The notes: a model not told the origin generated them from the sequence alone. A DNA stretch of 64,000 nt from an uncultured Bacilli bacterium (GCA_934153675.1 CAKPFG010000002.1:1-64000); one strand, 5' to 3'. Counted from the first letter of the stretch, positions 48,150-57,727 are shown. Made by a program: numbers and translations.

Positions 48150-48180
48150 ACTATTTTCCTTTCTCCATTTATTAATAAGT

Positions 48181-48207
48181 TTTCCCACAACTTATTAAAC
48201 TGGGAAT
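48181..48207 (-). promoter_or_regulatory. Candidate L13 leader hairpin
   Basis: In the 5' leader of rplM, TTCCCA/TGGGAA pair across a 14-base loop. L13 leaders that bind L13 and regulate the rplM-rpsI operon are known in Bacilli; the match here is by position and a hairpin only. Confidence 0.45.
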
Positions 48208-48224
48208 TAAATGTACCAATTAAA

Positions 48225-48253
48225 ATAATACTAAAAATATAAATAAAAGTCAA
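48225..48253 (-). promoter_or_regulatory. Promoter of rplM-rpsI
   Basis: Minus strand TTGACT (48248-48253), 17-base spacer, TATTAT (48225-48230), predicting a leader of about 70 bases. A similar TTGACT region recurs about 75 bases upstream. Confidence 0.75.
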
Positions 48254-48383
48254 TAATTTACGTGTTTTTTTTTAATATTTAAGTTTAATTTCCAATAAGT
48301 ACTTATAAAGTAACTTAAAACATAAATAAAAGTCAACTAATTATATATAATTATCTCTATTATAAAAACATTTATAATTATTC

Positions 48384-48430
48384 TTAAAAAAAGACTATTA
48401 ACAAAAAATACATTGTAAATAGTCCTTTTA
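48384..48430. terminator. Terminator after the PH-domain gene
   Basis: Stem GACTATT/AATAGTC (48393-48399 and 48418-48424) with an A run on one side and CTTTT on the other. The remaining sequence between 48189 and 48432 holds only the rplM promoter region. Confidence 0.65.
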
Positions 48431-48432
48431 CA

Positions 48433-48885
48433 CTAAATATTATAATTATCTTTTTCTATTTTTACTACTCTTCTTTTTTCCTCTAGCATGTAATTACTAA
48501 CACTATTTTGAATTTCTGCTAAAGCTCTTTTATCAATATTATTGATAATAACTTGTTCCTTTATAGTATCAATAAATACTTTCCCCCAAATCATACCAGA
48601 TTGCACGGATAAATCATTAAACATTTCCGGTGTTACCGAAATAAAATAATATCCAAATAAAAGTCTTTTTTCTGCAACAAGTATTCTTTTATTAGTTAAT
48701 GCTACCAAATACGTAGAAAAAATATCACCAAAAAATTGACTTTTTTGTCCTTCAAATACATATAGTATAGATTCATCAGCCGCTAAATGCTTTTTGATAA
48801 CTTTACTATGACTATTTAATCGCCATGCGACCGTTAAAGGATACTTCTTTTTAAATATTTTTGCCTGTTCACATACATAGTTCAT
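48433..48885 (-). CDS. PH-domain-like protein
   Basis: A 150-residue protein with a bacterial PH (bPH_2-like) pattern: VIKKHLAADESILYVFEGQK, YLVALTNKRILVAEK and an end helix ALAEIQNSVSNYM. No membrane segment. It is tightly followed by a terminator. Role unknown; such domains may bind lipids or proteins. Confidence 0.68.
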   Translation of the reverse strand: MNYVCEQAKIFKKKYPLTVAWRLNSHSKVIKKHLAADESILYVFEGQKSQFFGDIFSTYLVALTNKRILVAEKRLLFGYYFISVTPEMFNDLSVQSGMIWGKVFIDTIKEQVIINNIDKRALAEIQNSVSNYMLEEKRRVVKIEKDNYNI

Positions 48886-48894
48886 AATATCTCC

Positions 48895-49725
48895 TTATTC
48901 AGAAATAATTCCATATTTTTTAAATTGTCTTGTGAAATAACTTGGTGGATTTTCACCTTCTATACTGCCCTCTATATGTTCATTTTTAACAATTATAGTT
49001 AATGGTGTCCCTAAATTATCTGCATCAGTATATCCCATATTTTTTAAACTTGCAATTAAATCTGTTTGATCATCTGCTGACATATCAGTTAAATTTAAAT
49101 AATTAATTGTTATATCATTATTTTTTGCAACTCTACTCAATACTGGTTTTACTGCAATACAATGACTACAAGTAGTTTGTCCAATAACAATTACAGTAGG
49201 TTCTGATTTTTTTGTTAACTCTTTATATTTATCATATGTTATAAACGTTAAATCTTCTTCTGGTTTATACGTTGCATCATCACTTAAAACTTTATTTTTC
49301 TTGAAAAATTCTACAGTATTTTGTCCATCCATATATCCAACATTAACATCAATAACTTCGTCATTTTTTACAACGGCAATTGTTGGCGTTGAACCCTCAA
49401 CATCAAGAACCCTTAAAATTTCTTTTTTATCATCTGATGAAAGCTTTGTAGCATCAATATATAAATAATCAAGATTATAATCTTTTTTTATCTGTTTCAT
49501 TATAGGAGTTTGTAACTCACAATAACTACAAGATGAACTACCATAGTATATAACAGTTTCATCCTTACTACCCATACTTTTATAAAAACTATCTAATATC
49601 TCAGTTGATTCTTTAGTACTTTTTTTACTTTTATTATTAGATGTAATAAATCCCATTATTAAAGCAATCAAAGCAAGAAGGGCAACTGTAATTATTCCTA
49701 TTGTTTGAATATTAATTTTCTTCAT
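48895..49725 (-). CDS. Membrane-anchored protein with two thioredoxin-like domains
   Basis: A 276-residue exported protein. An N-terminal span (IITVALLALIALIMGFITS) anchors it outside. Domain 1 has CSYC in YYGSSSCSYCELQTPIMK; domain 2 has CSHC in VIGQTTCSHCIAVKPVLSRV and a cis-Pro TPLTII. The second half resembles bacteriocin-transport accessory (PedC-type) thioredoxin proteins. Expected role: extracytoplasmic thiol-disulfide exchange. AAGGAAGG precedes the start. Confidence 0.8.
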   Translation of the reverse strand: MKKINIQTIGIITVALLALIALIMGFITSNNKSKKSTKESTEILDSFYKSMGSKDETVIYYGSSSCSYCELQTPIMKQIKKDYNLDYLYIDATKLSSDDKKEILRVLDVEGSTPTIAVVKNDEVIDVNVGYMDGQNTVEFFKKNKVLSDDATYKPEEDLTFITYDKYKELTKKSEPTVIVIGQTTCSHCIAVKPVLSRVAKNNDITINYLNLTDMSADDQTDLIASLKNMGYTDADNLGTPLTIIVKNEHIEGSIEGENPPSYFTRQFKKYGIISE

Positions 49726-49987
49726 ATTAAAATACCTTCCTTCTTAATATAATTAGTATAACACATTTTATAAAAATTTGCATTTTATTTTGATATTTTC
49801 ATATATTATTCATAAAAAAAGTAAAGATTTAAAATTTATATATAATATTTAACCATATTATATAATAAAAATTCACTTTAAAATAATATTGAAAATATAA
49901 AGATTTTTTATAAGTTCATTATACAATAACTTTAAATAATTTATTTTTGTTATACTATATAATAAATCTAACAGTCCATTACTTCTA

Positions 49988-50143
49988 TTATTCAGTCTCT
50001 ATGATTATATTTTCATCTTTATCTATATTAGCTTTTACTATTTCTCAAGTTACTCCTTTTAATCTGGTTAAATTTTGTTCATCTGTTAAAGTACAATCAG
50101 TTAATGAAAATATTAATCCAAACATAAATAATAATATACCAAT
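49988..50143 (-). pseudogene. Remnant of a small exported protein after the CopZ-like gene
   Basis: A 52-codon frame with a hydrophobic start (IGILLFMFGLIFSLTDCTLT) that resembles a lipoprotein signal. It has no ATG at a sensible place and is broken by an in-frame TGA at 50045-50047; the frame then runs EIVKANIDKDENIIIETE to a TAA. Probably a decayed copper-operon partner. The rest of the gap 49726-49987 holds no gene; TATACT before the thioredoxin gene is a possible -10 box. Confidence 0.45.
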
Positions 50144-50150
50144 TTTTTTA

Positions 50151-50384
50151 TTATTTACCTACTATTATACTAATTACTTTATAATCTAATTTAGCAATTG
50201 CATTATTAATATCTTGATTATTAATATTAATTTTTGAATAAATAATTGCTATTTTATCCTTCAAACTTACTTTTACTTTAAAAACTCCTTTCAACGCTAA
50301 TAAAGACGCCTCTACTTTAGATTTACAATGTTCACACATCATACCTTCAATAGTAACTATTTTCTTAAATTTTTTACAAAACAT
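50151..50384 (-). CDS. Heavy-metal-associated domain protein (CopZ-like)
   Basis: A 77-residue HMA domain: IVTIEGMMCEHCKSKVEASL carries the metal-binding CxxC. It probably delivers copper(I) to the ATPase encoded just upstream. The N-terminus is a little extended. It follows copA by 3 bases. Confidence 0.82.
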   Translation of the reverse strand: MFCKKFKKIVTIEGMMCEHCKSKVEASLLALKGVFKVKVSLKDKIAIIYSKININNQDINNAIAKLDYKVISIIVGK

Positions 50385-50387
50385 TGA

Positions 50388-52589
50388 TTATTTCTCCTTC
50401 CATTTTTTTAATCTTAAAGCGTTTATTATAACAGTAAAACTAGATAATGTCATAGCAAAACCTGCTATCATCGGATTCATTGAAATATTAATAAATTCTA
50501 AAAGCCCACATGCGATTGGAATTATACAAATATTATAAAAAAATGCAAAAAATAAATTACCTTTTATATTACTTAGTGTTTTTTTGCTTATAACAAACAA
50601 ATTATATATTGCATTCAAATCATTTTTCATTAATATAACATCAGCAGAATCAGCTGCTATATCAATAGCAGAATTTAAACTTACTCCTATATCTGCAAAA
50701 GACAAACTTGGAGCATCATTTATTCCATCTCCAACCATCATAACTTTTAACCCTTTATCCTTTAATTCTTTAATTTTATTTGATTTTTCTTTAGGAGAAA
50801 CGCTTGCTATTACTTCTTTAATGTCAATACTTTTAGCAATTATATTAGCAGTAATTCTATTATCTCCTGTAAGCATAATAACTCTCTTGTTTAGATGTTT
50901 TAATTTACTTATAACATCAGTTGCATTATCTCTAATAATATCTTTTACACCAATAAGTGCGATTACTTTTTTATTTTCTATAACATATACAATACTATTA
51001 CCATCCAAAGACAATTCTTTTTCTTCTTTAGAGACTTTATTATCTATATTATACTTCTCAAGCATTTTATTATTTCCTATTAAATATTCTTTTTCGTTAA
51101 TAACACCTTTCAATCCAATCCCCACTATATTTTTAAATTCACTAACACTTAATTTTTTCAAATTATTTTCATTAGCATAATTTTCAAAAGCACTAGCAAT
51201 AGGATGTGTTGATTTACTTTCTAATGACGAAACAAGTTCTATCAAATCATTATCTGAATAAACAGAGCTATTTATTATTTTTGATATTCTTAAATTACCA
51301 TAAGTTAATGTACCTGTTTTATCAAACACTATTACATCAATTTTATTTGCATTTTCAAATATTTCAGATTGCTTTACTAAGATGCCATTTTTAGCACATA
51401 TTCCTTCACTTACTACTATGGTAAGTGGCGTTGCCAGACCTAATGCACAAGGGCAAGCACAAACAAGTACAGTTACAAAATAAACAATTGCTTCACTAAA
51501 ACTAAATCCTAAAATTAAATGAATAACGAGGGCTATAACTGCTAAAATAATAACGATTGGAACAAATATTCCACTTACTTTATCTGCAATTCTTGCAATT
51601 GGTGCTTTTGTATTTATAGCTTCAACTACCAATCTTACTATTTCCGATATTGTTGAATTCTTACCTATATTTTCTGCTTTATACAAAACTTCGCCCTCTA
51701 AATTTATTGAACCTGCAACTACCTTATCATTTATATTTTTTCTAACAGGGGCTGATTCACCATTTATAAATGATTCATCTACGTATGAAAAACCTTTTAC
51801 AATAGTTCCATCCACAGCAAATCTATTCCCCGGTTTAACAATTAAAACATCCCCTTTTTTAACTTCATCAATAGAAACTTCCTTTTCTTTATTATTAACA
51901 AATAATATTGCCGATGTTGGAGTAATAGTTACTAACCCTTTTATAGCCTCTTTAGTTTTTTCTTTACTAATACCATCTATATATCTACCAAATTTAATCA
52001 AATAAAGAATAACACAAACACTTTCAAAATATAAACTTTCTACACATTTATTATTTCCTTTTAATATCATAATTATATTAAATAAACTAAATCCAAAACT
52101 TGAAATAACTCCTAATGTAACTAATGTATCCATATTAAGAGATTTATATTTAATATTTTTAATACCATTAATAATAATATCTTTTCCAAACCATATAAAA
52201 TATAGACTAAATATAAATAAACATAATGAATAATTTACTGGATAATTTATCTTGTGCAAAAAAGGAATTACAGGTAAATGTAACATATATGACATTGAAA
52301 TATATAAAACTAATAAAACTAGTAAGCCATTAAATATAAAATAAATATTTTTATTAGTATCACCATTTCCTTGTTCGTCATAAATCCCCAATGATTTAAA
52401 TCCTGCTTCACTTACAAATCTATTCAAGTCATCTATGTTAATATTATCATCATAACTGATACTTGCTGATGACATTACTAAATTTACTAAAGCATCATTT
52501 ATACCTTTTTGTTTTAAAAGATATTTTTCTAAACTTGACGAACAAGCACTGCAAGTCATACCATCTATTTTTAAAATTATCTTCTTCAT
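50388..52589 (-). CDS. copA: Copper-translocating P-type ATPase
   Basis: A 733-residue P1B-type ATPase that exports copper(I). One HMA domain (KIDGMTCSACSSSLEKYL) is at the N-terminus. Membrane segments flank the CPC motif VCACPCALGLATPLT; then come VIVFDKTGTLTYG (phosphorylated Asp), STHPIASAFENYA (HP motif) and MMVGDGINDAPSLSFADIG. The layout matches CopA. It is in an operon with the CopZ-like chaperone. Confidence 0.93.
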   Translation of the reverse strand: MKKIILKIDGMTCSACSSSLEKYLLKQKGINDALVNLVMSSASISYDDNINIDDLNRFVSEAGFKSLGIYDEQGNGDTNKNIYFIFNGLLVLLVLYISMSYMLHLPVIPFLHKINYPVNYSLCLFIFSLYFIWFGKDIIINGIKNIKYKSLNMDTLVTLGVISSFGFSLFNIIMILKGNNKCVESLYFESVCVILYLIKFGRYIDGISKEKTKEAIKGLVTITPTSAILFVNNKEKEVSIDEVKKGDVLIVKPGNRFAVDGTIVKGFSYVDESFINGESAPVRKNINDKVVAGSINLEGEVLYKAENIGKNSTISEIVRLVVEAINTKAPIARIADKVSGIFVPIVIILAVIALVIHLILGFSFSEAIVYFVTVLVCACPCALGLATPLTIVVSEGICAKNGILVKQSEIFENANKIDVIVFDKTGTLTYGNLRISKIINSSVYSDNDLIELVSSLESKSTHPIASAFENYANENNLKKLSVSEFKNIVGIGLKGVINEKEYLIGNNKMLEKYNIDNKVSKEEKELSLDGNSIVYVIENKKVIALIGVKDIIRDNATDVISKLKHLNKRVIMLTGDNRITANIIAKSIDIKEVIASVSPKEKSNKIKELKDKGLKVMMVGDGINDAPSLSFADIGVSLNSAIDIAADSADVILMKNDLNAIYNLFVISKKTLSNIKGNLFFAFFYNICIIPIACGLLEFINISMNPMIAGFAMTLSSFTVIINALRLKKWKEK

Positions 52590-52610
52590 TTTTTCACCTC
52601 AAAATATTTC

Positions 52611-52624
52611 ATTATCTAGATAAT
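52611..52624. promoter_or_regulatory. Palindrome upstream of copA
   Basis: A perfect 14-bp palindrome ATTATCTAGATAAT, 22 bases before the copA start. It may be an operator; it does not match the classical CopY box. Confidence 0.5.
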
Positions 52625-52742
52625 ATACAATCAAACAGATTCATATCACTTCTCATATAATATTAGTATATCACAAATAATACGGTATTTATAATTCAAA
52701 AAAAGTTTTTATAATGATTGAGTTTTAACTTCTATATTAAAA

Positions 52743-52768
52743 AAAATCATAGAACAATCTATGATTTT
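52743..52768 (-). terminator. Terminator of the surface operon
   Basis: An 11-bp perfect stem AAAATCATAGA/TCTATGATTTT with loop ACAA and flanking A/T runs, overlapping the stop of the glycine-rich protein gene. Confidence 0.85.
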
Positions 52769-54080
52769 AATCGATAAAAGTTATTTTAGCATAACCATTA
52801 CCTTGTTTTGCACAATTTGCTGTTGGAGTTGCACTCGTACATGTTGTGGAAATGGTTTTTGTAGATATCTCATTAGATTTTTGACAGTTATAACAATACA
52901 TAGTTTTATTAGTTAGAAGAGGATTTCCTATGTATCCTGAACCACCTCCGCCACCTCGATAATCTGTTTTAGCAGTTCCTCCATAGAAACCGCCTCCACC
53001 AGCAAAGGTACCATTTGTTTGTCCTTGTCCAAAGGCATAACCATTTGTTTGTGTTCCACCTTGTCCTCCAGTATTTTCGTTTATTGAGCCTTCTGATGTT
53101 CCAGCATTTCCTGAAATTCCACCTCCAGAACCCCCAAAACCATAATAAGTTCCATATGAGACTGCAAGATAACCAGCTGGGCCACCTCCACCAGATACAA
53201 TTAAAATATCATCTTTGTTATTTTCAAGTGATGAAAGAATACCACTAATTTTAGCAATATGAGTTGCTCCTCCACCGCCTCCACTATAAACTATAGTAGT
53301 TCCAGCTGATGCAGAACCACCTCCATTGTAACCACCATCTGCTTTTTGAGCTGGATTCAAATTATTTTCTCCTTGACCACCAACATTTAAATATAATTGT
53401 GCATCTACATTTAAATCTATTTCGCCTACAGAGTATCCTCCATAACCAGATAAAATATCTGAAGATTTAGCATAGCCTCCTTGAGCTCCCCATGTTTCTA
53501 ATTTATATCTTCCATTGTAAGGAACTGTGAATGTTTGTTCTCCACCAGTATAAGCATATAACCATTCTGTTTGTTTTACTTTTTTAAAGACATATTGTAA
53601 CACTACAGCTGTATCTTGGTTTGGTGTATTAGTTGTAAATACTATTTTTAGTTTCTTTACTGTATTACTTGGTATTATATCTCCAACACTTATATCTTGA
53701 ATTTCATATTTTATATTTTTATTTGAGTAACTATCTTCTAGTATATCACTTAAGTAATATCTAGAATTTGAATCATTTGTTATTTCTATTTCATATGTTA
53801 GTTTAGAATTACTATCAGGTAGTGTTACAAATGTACTAGTAGTATCTTTGGTATATTTGTTATTATATGTTTCGTAACCTTTGTTTTCAGATGATAAGAC
53901 TTTTATATTGGTTACTCTTATATCTGTTTCTACTTTTACATATGCTTCTCCACTTATTGATAATTCTGTATTTAGGGCTGCATATCCATATGAGGTAAAT
54001 ATTATTGCTATTACTACGGCTAGATATAAAAAAGGAATCTTTGATTTAAAGGTTCCTTTCCCTGATTTTATTGGTTTCAT
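52767..54080 (-). CDS. Exported glycine-rich protein with SipW-type signal peptide
   Basis: A 437-residue protein. The N-terminus has a membrane-type signal (FLYLAVVIAIIFTSYGYAAL, then NTELSISGEAYV), like TasA-family secretion signals. Residues 40-165 are beta-rich. Residues 175-400 form a Gly-rich domain (YTGGEQTFTVPYNGRYKLET, then GGGGGATHI and GGGGGSGYIGN) like the glycine-rich domain of ALK/LTK-type and bacterial surface proteins. The end is YCYNCQKSNEISTKT and YAKITFI. Likely a cell-surface structural protein. Confidence 0.78.
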   Translation of the reverse strand: MKPIKSGKGTFKSKIPFLYLAVVIAIIFTSYGYAALNTELSISGEAYVKVETDIRVTNIKVLSSENKGYETYNNKYTKDTTSTFVTLPDSNSKLTYEIEITNDSNSRYYLSDILEDSYSNKNIKYEIQDISVGDIIPSNTVKKLKIVFTTNTPNQDTAVVLQYVFKKVKQTEWLYAYTGGEQTFTVPYNGRYKLETWGAQGGYAKSSDILSGYGGYSVGEIDLNVDAQLYLNVGGQGENNLNPAQKADGGYNGGGSASAGTTIVYSGGGGGATHIAKISGILSSLENNKDDILIVSGGGGPAGYLAVSYGTYYGFGGSGGGISGNAGTSEGSINENTGGQGGTQTNGYAFGQGQTNGTFAGGGGFYGGTAKTDYRGGGGGSGYIGNPLLTNKTMYCYNCQKSNEISTKTISTTCTSATPTANCAKQGNGYAKITFID

Positions 54081-55195
54081 TAAAATTCACCTTTTTTATG
54101 AGTTAATGTTAATCTTTCTTGGTATGCTCTTGTAAGTGTAAATCTATATGTTGCCTTAGATCCATTTAAGACAAAATATGCTTTATTACCAGGTTCTACT
54201 TCATAGAATAATATTGGTGTTTGTTCTATTTTTTGAGCATCTATTAATTCTTCAAATGTTTCAACTCTTATTAAGTTTTCACTTTCTCTAAAATCACTCT
54301 TTGCTTTTACTATATATGTATCATAATTTTTAAGTATTTTATATAAAGCATTTTCATATGGATCATTTGAATATCTTGATAAGTAAACACATATAGAAAT
54401 TATTATTCCAGATAAACCTAATATTGATAATAATGCTCCAGATATTAATAAGATAATATTACCTATTTCTATTTTTTCTGTATATGCTAATGCTTTACTA
54501 TTATTTATATCACTAGCAGTCAGTACTATATCTACTGTTTGTTCTGATAATGGTATTCTTATTTTTAAATTATTATTACTTGCTATTTTTTCAGTTGTTT
54601 TATCATAATCTCCATCAACACTTATTATCATCTTTAATTCTAAATAAGCATTTGATGTTAAACCATAATCTCTTCTAAATGAATTAGCATAGTTATTATA
54701 TTTATCATAATCTATATCTATATCTTCATTAATAATAAAGTTATTATCACTAACTTTTTTTGCTGTTTCGTTTAGTAATACTTCATCTTTTGAATATAAT
54801 ACTTTTTTATCATCTGTTTTATCTGTTATTTTTAATGTTCCAACTATTTTATATTTATAGTTATAATTAACATTATCTGTTGAATGCATTTCATACTTAA
54901 AATCAACATTTATTGTATTTATTAAGGATGCTATATATTGCATATTTTTACCTAAGAATTTATCTTCATAGTAATTATTTTCTTTTAAATATACTTTATA
55001 ATCTATATTTCCTTTTTCATTATAAGATAATACTGCTTTATTATCTTTTTTTAATGAACTAAAAATACATAATGCTCCGAATGCTATTAGTATTATAGAT
55101 GGTATTACTAATAATAAAACCATTTTCTTTACATTTAATCTTTTCTTTTTTACATGATATACTTTATCTGCTTTTTCATATCTATATTCCGCCAT
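54080..55195 (-). CDS. DUF5305-like membrane protein
   Basis: A 371-residue protein with two membrane segments (MVLLLVIPSIILIAFGALCI near residue 30 and LLISGALLSILGLSGIIISI near 255). Between them is an extracellular domain with VDFKYEMHSTDNVNYNYKYK. A cytosolic tail follows. DUF5305 proteins are usually next to SipW-type signal peptidases, as here; the function is unknown. The start at 55195 has AAGGAGG upstream, and it meets the glycine-rich gene at one base. Confidence 0.7.
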   Translation of the reverse strand: MAEYRYEKADKVYHVKKKRLNVKKMVLLLVIPSIILIAFGALCIFSSLKKDNKAVLSYNEKGNIDYKVYLKENNYYEDKFLGKNMQYIASLINTINVDFKYEMHSTDNVNYNYKYKIVGTLKITDKTDDKKVLYSKDEVLLNETAKKVSDNNFIINEDIDIDYDKYNNYANSFRRDYGLTSNAYLELKMIISVDGDYDKTTEKIASNNNLKIRIPLSEQTVDIVLTASDINNSKALAYTEKIEIGNIILLISGALLSILGLSGIIISICVYLSRYSNDPYENALYKILKNYDTYIVKAKSDFRESENLIRVETFEELIDAQKIEQTPILFYEVEPGNKAYFVLNGSKATYRFTLTRAYQERLTLTHKKGEF

Positions 55196-55196
55196 T

Positions 55197-56360
55197 TTAA
55201 TTACCTCCTTCAAATAGCCTATTTAACCACACTGTTGGATATCCTACTAATGCTATTTTAAATCTTACCTTTCCTATTACATCTTTTTCTTGTATATCCC
55301 AACTGTCTATACTTTTGTTATTATCTCCTTTAGTATTATAAATATATTTACCACTACTATCATCTATTTTTACTATTCTATGTAATATTACTTTATTTTC
55401 TTTTTTATAAACTAATACATCACCTATTTTTAATTTATCATAATCTTTTGTCTTTTCTACTAATACTAAATCTCCTACTTGTATTTTAGGTTCCATTGAA
55501 CCACTTCCTACTGCTAGAAAATAAAACTTAAATAATCCACTCATAAAACATACATAAACAAATAATACAACTGATAATATAACCCCTGATACTGTTTTTA
55601 ATGTTTTATGTTCTTTTTTTACTTCTTCTTTCTTTTTAGGATGAAGTATCATGTTATTTGTATAAGATATTAAATAAAGTAATAAGATAAATGGATAAAT
55701 AATGTTTAAGACACATTGTAAATAATCTGATATATTTGGTATTATTGGTAAATAATAATTTGGTATTTCCATTAATATTCTATAGATTATATTTGTTTTA
55801 TAACCATAATAGTAACAATTATATGTTAACATTATATTTTTCATTATTGATGGAAATATAACGAATGCCATTAATTCAAAAACTCCTTTAAAAGTTGTTA
55901 ATGAATAAATACTATAATTTATACTAAAATCTACAAATATTAACATAAGTGTTGTAAGAATTATTATTAACTTTGATGATCTTCCTTTTTCTATAAATTG
56001 GTATCTTAATATTTCCGATATTATTATAATGGATAAGGTTGGAATTACTATTTTAAATAGGTGTTGTGTTCCTAATTTATAACTACTACTTAAAAAGCCT
56101 GATTTTGAACCAAAAAATACAAATGATAAAGATAGATATAAAAGAGTAAAGACTATAATTGAAAGCATAATACTTTTTTCATTTGAACTTCTATTTTTGG
56201 TATATCCTAATAGCATTATTGATAAAATAAATGCTATTATTAATGAAATTAAACATCCATATTCTTTAATCTTGAAAATATCAAATACAAAGCTTTCTAG
56301 GATCAATAATACTATTGTAGTTATAATTATACCTAATATTCTTTTTGTACTACTTTTCAT
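55197..56360 (-). CDS. Signal peptidase I, SipW/ER type, with extra membrane domain
   Basis: A 387-residue membrane protease. The C-terminal 130 residues hold the catalytic Ser in LAVGSGSMEPKIQVGDLVLV and the His in VILHRIVKIDD, the Ser-His pair of the ER/SipW type, not Ser-Lys. The N-terminal ~230 residues carry about six membrane spans, unusual for SipW. It is followed directly by DUF5305, and upstream are two TasA-like substrates. It should cleave signal peptides of proteins in this operon. Confidence 0.85.
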   Translation of the reverse strand: MKSSTKRILGIIITTIVLLILESFVFDIFKIKEYGCLISLIIAFILSIMLLGYTKNRSSNEKSIMLSIIVFTLLYLSLSFVFFGSKSGFLSSSYKLGTQHLFKIVIPTLSIIIISEILRYQFIEKGRSSKLIIILTTLMLIFVDFSINYSIYSLTTFKGVFELMAFVIFPSIMKNIMLTYNCYYYGYKTNIIYRILMEIPNYYLPIIPNISDYLQCVLNIIYPFILLLYLISYTNNMILHPKKKEEVKKEHKTLKTVSGVILSVVLFVYVCFMSGLFKFYFLAVGSGSMEPKIQVGDLVLVEKTKDYDKLKIGDVLVYKKENKVILHRIVKIDDSSGKYIYNTKGDNNKSIDSWDIQEKDVIGKVRFKIALVGYPTVWLNRLFEGGN

Positions 56361-56426
56361 ATTAAATCTCCTTTCTCTTTGTATTTCATATTTTCAGTTA
56401 AAGAAAAACTTTAACTGATTTTTTTA

Positions 56427-57011
56427 TTAGTTTTGTGAGTATACTACTGTTGTTTCTAGATTACTTATAGCAACATCATCTGTTGGTAATTCACTTGCTA
56501 CAGTATCTGCACTATAAGTTAATGTTAATTTTAAGTTCTTAGTTTCTTTTGAATCTAATGTATCATTTTCTGCAATTGGACTTCCATCTGCATATGTTAA
56601 TGTATATGATAAGTTTTTACATACATTTGAAGCATCTATAGTTGCATTTGCTCCATTACCAGTACATGTTGGTGTAGGAATTACTATTGATGATACTTTT
56701 GCATTAAATGTTCCTTCATTTGTAACATCAAATGTATAAGTTATACTATCACCAGGTGCTGTAAATGTAACATTATAATCTCCTATATGTGTATCTTCAT
56801 TTGAAAGTGTTGGTGCTGTAACCTCTTGTGCTTGTCCTGTTAATGTTGCTGTTGATAGATTAGCAAATTTAATTTTCCAAGATGATGCTTTAACTTTACC
56901 AGATCCGTTTATTGTAAGATTTGTTGAAAAAGCGGCAAAACCAACTCCTACAACTACTATAAGGGCAATTACTCCAACTGCCATAATTACTTTAAAATTT
57001 TTATTATTCAT
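56427..57011 (-). CDS. TasA/camelysin-like exported protein 2
   Basis: A 194-residue protein. A SipW-type N-terminus (NFKVIMAVGVIALIVVVGVG, then FAAFSTNLTINGSGKVKASSW) precedes a beta-sandwich typical of TasA/CalY proteins, with DSITYTFDVTNEGTFNAKVS and LDSKETKNLKLTLTYS. It is a paralogue of the neighbouring gene. The start at 57011 is set for AAGGAGGAAT upstream. Such proteins can form extracellular fibres. Confidence 0.82.
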   Translation of the reverse strand: MNNKNFKVIMAVGVIALIVVVGVGFAAFSTNLTINGSGKVKASSWKIKFANLSTATLTGQAQEVTAPTLSNEDTHIGDYNVTFTAPGDSITYTFDVTNEGTFNAKVSSIVIPTPTCTGNGANATIDASNVCKNLSYTLTYADGSPIAENDTLDSKETKNLKLTLTYSADTVASELPTDDVAISNLETTVVYSQN

Positions 57012-57030
57012 ACTTATTCCTCCTTTTATA

Positions 57031-57597
57031 TTACCTTTGTGAATAAACAGCGGCAATACTTAAATTACTTACATCTACTTCGTTTAATGGTAGTTGACTA
57101 CCAGTATACGATAATTTTAACATTAATTGTTTTTTCTCTTTTGAATTTAAAACATCTCCAACTTTTATTTTGGTTCCATCTTGGTACATCAATTCATATT
57201 TTATGTTTTTGCATACTAACTCAGCATCTTCTTTTCCTTGTTCTCCACTTCCACTGCATATAGGTGTTGCTATTTGAATAGAACTTAATTCAGCATTCAA
57301 ACCTCCATCATTTACTACCTCAAATAAGTAAGAAATAGAATCATTAGGATTTTGTAATTTAACATTTAAATTGACAATGCTAGTTGATTTATCAGCAATA
57401 TATGGTTTAGATATTTCTATTGTATTTCCATTTATTACTGGATCATTTAGATTTGCAAAGTGGATGTCCCAATTTGCAGACCCCATCTTCATTTTCCCCC
57501 TTATGTCTAAAGATGTAGAAACCATCGCAAATGATATAGGAATTGATACTAACATTAATATCATGGCACAAACCATTATCACTTTTTGATTTTTCAA
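57031..57597 (-). CDS. TasA/camelysin-like exported protein 1
   Basis: A 188-residue paralogue of the downstream protein, aligned along its whole length: NPNDSISYLFEVVNDGGLNA, two conserved cysteines (TPICSGSG, LVCKNIKYEL) and LNSKEKKQLMLKLSY. The N-terminus KVIMVCAMILMLVSIPISFA is a SipW-type signal. A TTG start at 57597 with GGTGAT just upstream fits the paralogue alignment better than the ATG at 57633. First gene of the surface operon. Confidence 0.78.
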   Translation of the reverse strand: MKNQKVIMVCAMILMLVSIPISFAMVSTSLDIRGKMKMGSANWDIHFANLNDPVINGNTIEISKPYIADKSTSIVNLNVKLQNPNDSISYLFEVVNDGGLNAELSSIQIATPICSGSGEQGKEDAELVCKNIKYELMYQDGTKIKVGDVLNSKEKKQLMLKLSYTGSQLPLNEVDVSNLSIAAVYSQR

Positions 57598-57727
57598 TAT
57601 ATCACCACACTTTCTAGAATAACCATAAAGCACTTATTATTTTTATGTTATCCTATTATCATTAGTATACCATATAATTTCATTTTTTTTACAATTTTTT
57701 GATTTTTTCCAGTGAAAAAGAGTAAAT

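Noticed and set aside
49988..50143. Selenocysteine or TGA-as-Trp recoding
   Set aside because: TGA serves as a normal stop at ecfA2 and spmB and no SECIS-like hairpin is evident; the remnant also lacks a start.
49947..50189. 80-codon plus-strand frame
   Set aside because: It overlaps the CopZ-like gene end and the small-protein remnant, has no ribosome-binding site, and its composition is that of antisense to coding sequence.
50584..51180. 198-codon plus-strand frame
   Set aside because: Antisense to copA with no start signal; the copA motifs on the minus strand are unambiguous.
53015..53248. 77-codon plus-strand frame in the glycine-rich gene
   Set aside because: Shadow frame caused by the Gly-rich codon pattern on the minus strand.
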